Source: Opitutaceae bacterium
Lineage (GTDB): Bacteria; Verrucomicrobiota; Verrucomicrobiia; Opitutales; Opitutaceae
DNA length: 5,955 bases
Assembly: GCA_029979145.1 (NCBI GenBank)
Contig: JAPOIC010000135.1
Location: 1-5,955, forward strand
Direction of reading: 5' to 3'
A program made the translations under genes and the position numbers. This document shows positions 1-4,912 of the stretch, piece after piece (position 1 is the stretch's first letter; every line of letters starts with the position of its first letter). The notes beneath the pieces are model-generated. The model was not told where the DNA came from and did no database searches. It was given only the letters and a program-made list of their open reading frames with translations.

Positions 1-432
1 GCCGACGTTCTCCTCGTCAACTGCGGCCTGCACGACATCCGCACGGATCCGCAGACGCGCACGGAACAGGTCACGCCCGAGCATTACGCCGAAAACCTTC
101 GCGCCATCGTCGCCACCGTCGCGCCCATGCGACCGCGCCTCGTCTGGGTGCGCAGCACGCCCTGCGACGAAGCCGTGCACAATTCCCGCCCGGTCGGCTT
201 CCTCCGCTACCGCGCCGACCTCGACGCCTACAACGCCATCGCCGACGCCATCATGCGCGCCGCCGGCGTCCCGATCCTCGACCTGCACACCTTCACCTCA
301 AACCTCGGCGACGACCTTTTCTGCGACCACGTGCACTTCCACGAACCCATCCGCGAGAAGCAGGCTGCGTTCATCGCGGGTTGGCTGGCGGGGAATTTTT
401 CGCAATCCAACGCCTCTCATCAAGGTGCGTAG
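1..432 (+). CDS. SGNH/GDSL-type hydrolase, C-terminal part (5' end outside window)
   Basis: The reading frame is open from base 1 to a TAG at 430-432, giving 143 residues of a protein whose start lies off the left edge. Near the beginning is LLVNCGLHDI (visible residues 4-13), which fits SGNH block III, and near the end is DHVHF (Asp109 and His112 of the visible part), which fits the block V DxxH catalytic Asp-His pair. Between them is the alternating strand/helix pattern of a flavodoxin-like esterase fold. The N-terminal GDS serine block cannot be seen. Family members are esterases or lipases, many being carbohydrate acetylesterases. Block III reads GLHD instead of the textbook GxND. The gene overlaps the following propeller gene by 8 bases, so the two are probably one operon. 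The fold call is fairly safe; the substrate is unknown. Confidence 0.8.
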   Translation, partial: ADVLLVNCGLHDIRTDPQTRTEQVTPEHYAENLRAIVATVAPMRPRLVWVRSTPCDEAVHNSRPVGFLRYRADLDAYNAIADAIMRAAGVPILDLHTFTSNLGDDLFCDHVHFHEPIREKQAAFIAGWLAGNFSQSNASHQGA

Positions 433-1315
433 CTTCGCCTTTTTTCCGCTGCTCGTGGCTGGCCTCGTCGCGGGTTCACTGAGTCTCCACGCCCGGCAGC
501 TCACGGAAGCGACACACCACCATCGGTATCCCAGCTGGCACCCCGAGGGTGAGATGGTGGCGTGCGAGGCCAATCCCCACGGCAACTGGGACATCCATTT
601 GCTCAACCTGTCGACGGGCGAGGTTTCCGAGCTGATCGGCGGCGCCGGCCACCAGCGCCAGCCCGCGTGGTCACCCGATGGGCGGATGATTGCTTACATT
701 GAGGAACAGGATGACGCGAGTGAGCTTCGTCTTTACGAAGTGGAAACCCGGACCTCCCGCACGCTCCAACAACTGCCAGGGCGGCCGCTTTTCCCGGCGT
801 GGTCGCCGGACGAAAACCGGCTGGCTGTCACGCTCAACCAAGACGGTGTTTTCGGCATCTGGCTGCTGGAGCTGGACGACGATGCCCCGATTCGTCTGCC
901 CTTCGAACCCAAACGCGAAGTGTGGCCGCGGTGGTCACCGGACGGCGGACAACTCATGTTTTTCTCCCGCCGCGATACCGACGGACAGGACGACGAGGTT
1001 TACCTTCACACCTTGGCGTCGGCCCAAACCATCCGGCTGACGGATCGACCCGGTCACGACTTCTGCCCTGCGTGGTCGCCGGATGGAGTGCGGATCATCA
1101 TGGTCAGCGTCAACGCGGACAACTCGCGCGCACTGCGCATCGTGGATCGCACAGGCAAAGAGATCGCAACGCTCGCCGAGGGTTACTTTCGCGTCACCGA
1201 ACCCGTCTGTTCGCCGAGCGGCACGTCGGTGATCTTTGCCGCCAGCCGCGCGGACGGCGCCCCCTATCAGTTGCGCGTTGAGTCGGTCGCGCCTGCGCCG
1301 GCTCAATCCAAGTGA
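425..1315 (+). CDS. Secreted TolB-like PD40 beta-propeller protein
   Basis: This is a 296-residue protein starting at GTG 425, inside the end of the preceding gene (8-base overlap), which suggests translational coupling; no clear Shine-Dalgarno is seen. Residues 1-23 form a signal peptide: Arg2, a hydrophobic core at about 4-20, and a plausible signal-peptidase site after LHA. The mature part carries six PD40/WD40-like repeats of about 44-46 residues with the core [YQF]PxWSPDG, at about 35-42, 79-86, 123-130, 168-174, 214-221 and a degenerate one at 260-266 (EPVCSPSG). Six repeats fit a complete six-bladed propeller like the C-terminal domain of TolB. The N-terminal TolB domain is absent, so this is not the Tol-Pal protein itself. 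The likely role is a periplasmic or surface binding scaffold; the ligand is unknown. The last 13 bases overlap the convergent rhaM gene. Confidence 0.85.
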   Translation: MRSFAFFPLLVAGLVAGSLSLHARQLTEATHHHRYPSWHPEGEMVACEANPHGNWDIHLLNLSTGEVSELIGGAGHQRQPAWSPDGRMIAYIEEQDDASELRLYEVETRTSRTLQQLPGRPLFPAWSPDENRLAVTLNQDGVFGIWLLELDDDAPIRLPFEPKREVWPRWSPDGGQLMFFSRRDTDGQDDEVYLHTLASAQTIRLTDRPGHDFCPAWSPDGVRIIMVSVNADNSRALRIVDRTGKEIATLAEGYFRVTEPVCSPSGTSVIFAASRADGAPYQLRVESVAPAPAQSK

Positions 1316-1617
1316 AACATCTCGCGCAGCGGCGCGGCGACCGGGCTGTGGTCCGGGTTTGAGGGCATGACGTCGCCCATGTGCACCCACCAGCGCTGGC
1401 ATTCGGGGGTCTGCGCGATGGCGTTCCACCGGGCCTCGTCCTCCACCTCGGCGTAGGCGAAGAGCTGCCGCGTCTCGGGGAGCAGGAAGATGCTGTAGTT
1501 GTGCACGCCGTGCGCTTTCAGCACGCGCTCCAAATCGGGCCAGATCGGCGAGTGCCGCTTTTGATACTCAGCTTCGGCGCCAGCGTTGACGGACATGACA
1601 AAGGCTACGCGTTTCAT
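1303..1617 (-). CDS. rhaM: L-rhamnose mutarotase
   Basis: The 104-residue product closely follows the RhaM/YiiL family throughout: MKRVAFVMSVNAGAEAEYQK, then RHSPIWP, HNYSIF, WNAIAQTPECQRWW, and DVMPSNPDHSPV near the end. The enzyme interconverts the alpha and beta anomers of L-rhamnose in the cytoplasm, speeding entry to the isomerase. I chose ATG 1617 over an in-frame TTG at 1623. It gives the same length as the E. coli enzyme (104) and puts the family's active-site residues at the familiar positions: Tyr18, His22, Tyr41, Trp76. No convincing ribosome binding site is visible. It lies 115 bases downstream of the isomerase gene on the same strand with no terminator between, so co-transcription is likely. 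The stop overlaps the convergent propeller gene by 13 bases. The family assignment is confident; the true sugar (L-rhamnose or a relative such as L-fucose) is inferred from the family. Confidence 0.93.
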   Translation of the reverse strand: MKRVAFVMSVNAGAEAEYQKRHSPIWPDLERVLKAHGVHNYSIFLLPETRQLFAYAEVEDEARWNAIAQTPECQRWWVHMGDVMPSNPDHSPVAAPLREMFHLD

Positions 1618-1732
1618 GGGCAACAGGGGTTAGAGATTCGCCTGGCAGGCAAGCAGTCCAATCCGTCGCACGCAATTCCCGACCCATTCAACCAGTCCGC
1701 TTCCTGGTTTCCTGGCTTCAGAATTCATCTCG
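1618..1732 (-). other. Spacer between isomerase and rhaM genes
   Basis: This is 115 bases of leader between two - strand genes. I see no terminator, no strong promoter and no Shine-Dalgarno-like purine block close to the rhaM start. A 32-codon open frame (1630-1728) lies in it but has no family resemblance. The CCAGGAA heptamer occurs twice in tandem (- strand, around 1701-1717), which may be chance. The simplest reading is a transcribed intra-operon spacer. Confidence 0.4.
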
Positions 1733-3160
1733 TCACACCACCCGGATCGTCTCGAGCCCCAGCAACGCCCCCACCTTCTCCAGCCGGTCCGCCACGTGCC
1801 CCACGCCGACCGCGCAATGGTGCGCCGGCCCCTGCCGATTCCAGCGCTCGACGAACTCGCGCGCGCCGCAGGCGAAGCGGTAGCGGCTGTTGGTATTGCC
1901 GATTTCCAAAATCGGACCTGGCACGGACTCCGCCTCCGCGCACAACAGCGCCAGCTTGCCGCCTTCGGTTTCAATGATCGAAAGCAACGTGACCGGACCG
2001 TGCCGCACGGCCATTTCGACGGAGACGCCGCGGCCGACCTTGCCGTGGTAAACGTCGAGCGGTCGCACCTTGGTCTTGCCCTGCGCGATCGCGAGATGCC
2101 CCGGGCCGTCATGTCCCATCAGGACGACGTCGTCCTTGAAATCCATCGCGTAGTATTCGGTAAACGAGCCGCCCACGCCGAGCAAGTCCATGAGCTTCAT
2201 CGCCTGCACGTTCTTCACTTCATACTCGCCCGCCACCGGCACGCCGCGCGCAGTCAGCAACGACGTCCCGAGAATGATCGACGCCATCGTGGCCTCGTTG
2301 TCGGCCACGCCCGTGCCCTTGTAGTAATAGGCGAGCGCGCCCAGCCGATAACGTTCAACCAACCGGTCCAACGCGACCGAAGTGCCCGCGGCATCACGCA
2401 GGTCGGACTCGGCGCAGTCGGGCTGCACGTCAAACGCCGCGTGAATCTCCTTCAGCCGCGCATCCACCTCCGCATCGCTCACCTCACGGCGCAGCGCGGA
2501 AAGTTCATCGACTTCCAAAATCTCCAAATGAGTCCCGAACGTCGCGCACTGCCGCGTCGTGTCAGAGTAGATGTCGAGCATGCCGCTATAGTAATGCCCC
2601 ATCAGTCCGAGCCGGTTGCCATACATCGCCGCCGCGGCACGCGCGGCCTCGACCCACGCATCGACTTCGCGCCAACACGGGTCGGCGCCATCGAGCACGC
2701 CTGTGATCTGATGAAACCGCACGCCCGCGCGCTTGAAGACGTTGGCGATCTCCGGCACCGGGCACGCCGCGCAATGCGCGAGCCAGTCGCCCGTCATCTT
2801 GGTGCGGTCGCCCAAGGCGTTGAAGGCCGCGGAGTCGATCGCGGCCGACGGCTGCAGATTCAGGATGATCACCGGCACCTTGGCGCGCAGGACTACGGGC
2901 AGCACCGTCGACGAAAGCGCGTAGGTCGTGACGTGCAGGAAAATCACGTCCACGTCCGCCTGCCGAAACTCCCGGCCCGCCGCATACGCACGCTCCGGAT
3001 TGTCCACGAGGCCGAGGTTCACGAGCTCCACGCCGTCACGCGCGAGTTTACCCGCCACTTGCCCGACGTAGCCCTCAAGTCGTTCCTTCAGGCCGGCGAA
3101 TTGCGGCCAATACGCGTCCAAGCCGATGCCAAAGAGTCCGATTTTGAGCGGTGGGGTCAT
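1733..3160 (-). CDS. L-fucose/L-arabinose isomerase-like sugar isomerase
   Basis: This is a 475-residue cytoplasmic aldose-ketose isomerase of the arabinose/fucose isomerase superfamily. The start is ATG 3160, because KIGLFGIGLDAYWPQF (the first strand of the N-terminal Rossmann-like domain) follows within 5 residues; an upstream in-frame ATG at 3217 would add an unrelated 19-residue stretch. The active-site pattern of AraA is recognisable: Glu312 in VAGEYEVKN (E. coli E306 position), Glu335 in SFTEYYAMDF (E333), His350 in VLMGHDGPGH (H350), and the His447-His448 pair in GPAHHCAVGVGH (the GGAHHTV region, H450). These are the Mn-binding and acid-base residues. Overall similarity to classical AraA outside these motifs looks low, so the substrate need not be arabinose. 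The adjacent rhaM suggests L-rhamnose or L-fucose. The gene diverges from the Rrf2 gene across a 127-base spacer. The family is confident, the substrate is not. Confidence 0.87.
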   Translation of the reverse strand: MTPPLKIGLFGIGLDAYWPQFAGLKERLEGYVGQVAGKLARDGVELVNLGLVDNPERAYAAGREFRQADVDVIFLHVTTYALSSTVLPVVLRAKVPVIILNLQPSAAIDSAAFNALGDRTKMTGDWLAHCAACPVPEIANVFKRAGVRFHQITGVLDGADPCWREVDAWVEAARAAAAMYGNRLGLMGHYYSGMLDIYSDTTRQCATFGTHLEILEVDELSALRREVSDAEVDARLKEIHAAFDVQPDCAESDLRDAAGTSVALDRLVERYRLGALAYYYKGTGVADNEATMASIILGTSLLTARGVPVAGEYEVKNVQAMKLMDLLGVGGSFTEYYAMDFKDDVVLMGHDGPGHLAIAQGKTKVRPLDVYHGKVGRGVSVEMAVRHGPVTLLSIIETEGGKLALLCAEAESVPGPILEIGNTNSRYRFACGAREFVERWNRQGPAHHCAVGVGHVADRLEKVGALLGLETIRVV

Positions 3161-3287
3161 GGGGTGCCCCGACCAAAGCACATCCATCGCGCAGCGAAAG
3201 CCGAAATCCCCGACCATCCCGCTTGTGCCTCAGCCTCCTCCGGGAAAAGGATTGCCGAATCACCCCAACCTTTACTTTACTTGTTCA
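3161..3287. other. Divergent intergenic region between isomerase and rrf2 genes
   Basis: This 127-base region must contain the start signals of both the sugar operon (- strand) and the cysteine operon (+ strand). GGGGTGCCCC (3161-3170) is a perfect palindrome apart from its central dinucleotide, directly against the isomerase start codon, where it could affect initiation or bind a regulator. The rrf2-proximal end is the only AT-rich part (3271-3284) and contains the proposed rrf2 promoter. I could not pick a convincing promoter for the isomerase direction. Confidence 0.5.
3252..3281 (+). promoter_or_regulatory. Possible sigma-70-type promoter of rrf2-cysK
   Basis: TTGCCG (3252-3257, 4 of 6 to TTGACA) and TTTACT (3276-3281, 4 of 6 to TATAAT) are separated by 18 bases in the only AT-rich stretch of the divergent spacer. 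Transcription would begin about at the GTG start, implying a leaderless or nearly leaderless message, which agrees with the absence of a Shine-Dalgarno. A second TTTACT at 3271-3276 makes the exact -10 ambiguous. The -35 overlaps the GAAT..CCCC element also seen before cysK and cysE. This is an inference from matching only. Confidence 0.3.
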
Positions 3288-3701
3288 GTGAAGATTTCGG
3301 TAAAAGTGGATTATGCCTGCCGAGTATTGGCCGAAATGGCCCGACTCCACGGCACCGGCGAACTGGCCCGGATCGAGCGCCTCGCGCGCACCGAGGCGGT
3401 GCCGGCCAACTTCCTCGCCCAGATCCTCAGCGAGCTGCGCAATGGAGGCCTTGTGACCAGCAAACGCGGCATCCAAGGCGGCTACGCCCTGGCCCGCCCC
3501 GCCGATCAGATTTCGCTCTACGACATCATGAAAGTCATTGATGGCGAATTGATTGAATCCAGTGGCAATCACGCCGGCCGCAGCGGCGGGCGGGTCAAGG
3601 AGGTCTGGGCCGACCTCCGCGCCACCATGGAAGAAAAGGCCCGCTCCTACACCCTCGACACCTTCATCGTGAAGGACACCGCCGAGATGTATCACATCTG
3701 A
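3288..3701 (+). CDS. Rrf2-family transcriptional regulator, CymR-like
   Basis: GTG 3288 gives 137 residues starting (M)KISVKVDYACRVLAEMA, the standard Rrf2 N-terminus; an in-frame ATG at 3126 would add 54 residues overlapping the divergent gene and fits no family member. The winged helix-turn-helix spans about residues 1-80, with the recognition helix at 38-56 (VPANFLAQILSELRNGGLV) and the wing SKRGIQGGYALARP at 58-71. A dimerisation helix follows at about 102-120. The only cysteine is Cys11; the three-Cys cluster that binds Fe-S in IscR, NsrR or RsrR is missing, so it probably does not sense iron-sulfur or NO. Length, the VKEVWADLR...YTLDTF segment and the final MYHI resemble the cysteine-metabolism repressor CymR of Firmicutes, which works in complex with CysK. 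Here cysK is the next gene. The family is very likely; the CymR-like mechanism is inferred. Confidence 0.88.
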   Translation: MKISVKVDYACRVLAEMARLHGTGELARIERLARTEAVPANFLAQILSELRNGGLVTSKRGIQGGYALARPADQISLYDIMKVIDGELIESSGNHAGRSGGRVKEVWADLRATMEEKARSYTLDTFIVKDTAEMYHI

Positions 3702-3764
3702 CGCATGACACAGAATTAACGCCCCGGGCTTGACCCGGAAAAAACCCAATACTTCATCTTCTTT
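3702..3764 (+). promoter_or_regulatory. rrf2-cysK spacer with inverted repeat
   Basis: This 63-base gap contains a perfect inverted repeat, CCGGG-cttga-CCCGG (3724-3728 and 3734-3738), whose loop and right arm include a -35-like TTGACC (3730-3735). It is followed by A6 rather than T's, so it is not a + strand terminator. A good -10 at 16-18 bases is lacking, so an internal cysK promoter is only possible. GAATT(3713-3717)...CCCC(3722-3725) recurs before cysE. No clear Shine-Dalgarno precedes cysK. The arrangement could be an operator or an RNA hairpin at the operon joint. Confidence 0.35.
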
Positions 3765-4715
3765 ATGTCCTCACTAATCTTTAACGATATCGTCTCCACC
3801 ATCGGCAATACCCCTCTGGTGAAGTTGAACCGCGTTGCCGCCGGTCTCCCTGCCAACATTTACGTCAAGACGGAGTTCTTCAACCCTCTCGCCAGCGTCA
3901 AGGACCGCATCGGCCGCGCCATGATTGAAGCCGGTGAAAAAGCCGGCCGCATCACCAAGGACACGGTCATTGTCGAACCCACTTCCGGCAACACCGGCAT
4001 CGCCCTCGCCTTCGTTTGCGCCTCGCGCGGCTACAAGCTGATCCTCACGATGCCCGAAACGATGTCGCAGGAGCGGCGCGTGCTCCTCCGCATGCTGGGT
4101 GCCGAGATCGTCCTCACGCCCGGCGCCGAGGGCATGAAGGGCGCCATCAATCGCGCCAACGAAATCGTCGCCCAGCATGGCGACCGCGGTTTCATGCCGC
4201 AGCAGTTTGAAAACCCGGCCAACCCCGAGGTCCACCGCAAGACCACCGCCGAGGAAATCTGGGCGGCCACCGGCGGCAACATCGACGCTTTCGTCGCAGG
4301 TGTCGGCACCGGCGGCACCATCACCGGCGTGTCCGAGGTCATCAAGTCCCGCAAGGCCATCAAGACCTTCGCCGTGGAGCCCGCCGCCAGCCCGGTGATC
4401 TCCGGGGGCAAGCCCGGCCCGCACAAGATTCAGGGCATCGGTGCCGGCTTCATCCCCAAGAATTGCAACACCGCGATCATCGACGAGGTGATTCAAGTCA
4501 CCAACGAGGACGCCTTTGAGACCTCGCGCCAAACCGCGCTGCTCGACGGCATCCTCGGCGGCATCTCTACCGGCGCCAACATCTGGGCCGCGATGCAAGT
4601 CGCCAAGCGCCCCGAGTTTGCCGGCAAGAACATCGTCACCGTCGCTTGCAGCTTCGGCGAACGCTACCTCTCCACCGCGTTGGCCGAAAAGGCCCGCCTC
4701 GAGGTCGCGTCGTAA
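3765..4715 (+). CDS. cysK: Cysteine synthase A (O-acetylserine sulfhydrylase)
   Basis: This 316-residue PLP enzyme of fold type II converts O-acetyl-L-serine and sulfide to L-cysteine and acetate in the cytoplasm. All hallmarks are present: TIGNTPLVKLN at 12-22, the PLP-binding Lys46 in NPLASVKDRIG, the substrate loop PTSGNTG at 72-78, the phosphate-binding GTGGT at 181-185, IQGIGAGFIP at 222-231, GISTGAN at 266-272, and Ser296 in SFGERYLS, the residue that contacts the pyridine nitrogen. Length is normal for CysK (about 310-320), and the CBS extension of cystathionine beta-synthase is absent. ATG 3765 is followed by the usual short N-terminus. The gene lies 63 bases after the Rrf2 regulator on the same strand, and an intrinsic terminator begins 20 bases after its stop. 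The active-site cleft is also where serine acetyltransferase C-termini ending in Ile dock, relevant to both neighbours here. Confidence 0.97.
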   Translation: MSSLIFNDIVSTIGNTPLVKLNRVAAGLPANIYVKTEFFNPLASVKDRIGRAMIEAGEKAGRITKDTVIVEPTSGNTGIALAFVCASRGYKLILTMPETMSQERRVLLRMLGAEIVLTPGAEGMKGAINRANEIVAQHGDRGFMPQQFENPANPEVHRKTTAEEIWAATGGNIDAFVAGVGTGGTITGVSEVIKSRKAIKTFAVEPAASPVISGGKPGPHKIQGIGAGFIPKNCNTAIIDEVIQVTNEDAFETSRQTALLDGILGGISTGANIWAAMQVAKRPEFAGKNIVTVACSFGERYLSTALAEKARLEVAS

Positions 4716-4735
4716 GCGATTCATCGACTCCCATC

Positions 4736-4766
4736 AAAAAGGCGCGGTCCCCCCGCGCCTTTTTTT
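4736..4766 (+). terminator. Rho-independent terminator after cysK
   Basis: GGCGCGG (4741-4747) pairs perfectly with CCGCGCC (4753-4759) around a 5-base loop, followed by seven T's (4760-4766). Preceding A's (4736-4740) can extend the stem with the T's to 12 pairs. The position, 20 bases after the cysK stop, is ideal for ending the rrf2-cysK message, so cysE downstream probably needs its own promoter or read-through. Confidence 0.92.
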
Positions 4767-4806
4767 GCGCCCACGACCAAGCAACGCCCGCCCCCCGAAC
4801 GCATTT

Positions 4807-4853
4807 GGCGCAGTCGCGCCGGAAGGGCGGCCTGTCCCAGGCCGCCGCCTTCC
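4807..4853. repeat. Tandem hairpin element in the cysK-cysE spacer
   Basis: Two adjacent inverted repeats are visible. The first is GGCGC-agtc-GCGCC (4807-4811/4816-4820). The second is a strong stem, GGCGGCCTG (4826-4834) with CAGGCCGCC (4838-4846) around a 3-base loop, extended through a 2-base bulge by GGAAG/CTTCC (4821-4825/4849-4853). There is no T-run afterwards, so it is not a standard terminator. Possible identities are a dispersed intergenic palindrome (REP-like), an mRNA leader structure of cysE, or both. An alternative pairing exists between GCGCCGG (4816-4822) and CCGGCGC (4867-4873), which would compete with the first hairpin. The structure is directly visible; its nature is unknown. 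Confidence 0.6.
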
Positions 4854-4874
4854 GATTTAAAACACACCGGCGCA

Positions 4875-4902
4875 TTGCGAATTCCCCCGGGCCTCCCATA
4901 GT
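4875..4902 (+). promoter_or_regulatory. Possible cysE promoter
   Basis: TTGCGA (4875-4880, 4 of 6 to TTGACA) and CATAGT (4897-4902, 4 of 6 to TATAAT) are 16 bases apart, downstream of the cysK terminator and upstream of the cysE GTG at 4913. Initiation would fall at about 4909, giving an almost leaderless message, similar to the layout proposed for rrf2. If this promoter is the main one, the tandem hairpin at 4807-4853 lies upstream of transcription and is not part of the leader. Confidence 0.27.
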
Positions 4903-4912
4903 CCGCACTTCC

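Noticed and set aside
425..1315. Propeller protein as an oligogalacturonate lyase (PL22), since that family is also a PD40-type propeller
   Set aside because: It is about 90 residues shorter, has six repeats rather than seven, and I cannot find the conserved His/Gln metal-binding cluster.
1630..1728. A 32-codon - strand frame between isomerase and rhaM
   Set aside because: No family similarity and no ribosome binding site; spacers of this size often contain such frames by chance.
3126..3287. A 54-codon N-terminal extension of the Rrf2 regulator
   Set aside because: Rrf2 proteins begin with M(K/R)xSxK at the first wHTH helix, which is exactly what follows GTG 3288; the extension also overlaps the divergent isomerase start.
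1796..3541. A 581-codon + strand open frame antisense to the isomerase and running into rrf2
   Set aside because: It is rich in Arg, His and Pro with no domain pattern, as expected for the complement of a high-GC gene; both genes it covers have clear family motifs.
3288..3701. Rrf2 protein as IscR or NsrR (Fe-S sensing)
   Set aside because: Only one cysteine (Cys11) is present and none in the loop where the three cluster ligands lie.
3774..4724. A 316-codon - strand frame opposite cysK
   Set aside because: Gly/Asp/Ala/Val-rich shadow of cysK without recognisable motifs; cysK itself is certain.
4646..4912. An 89-codon N-terminal extension of cysE from ATG 4646
   Set aside because: It would start inside cysK in another frame and translate the terminator and hairpins; the family N-terminus begins at 4913.
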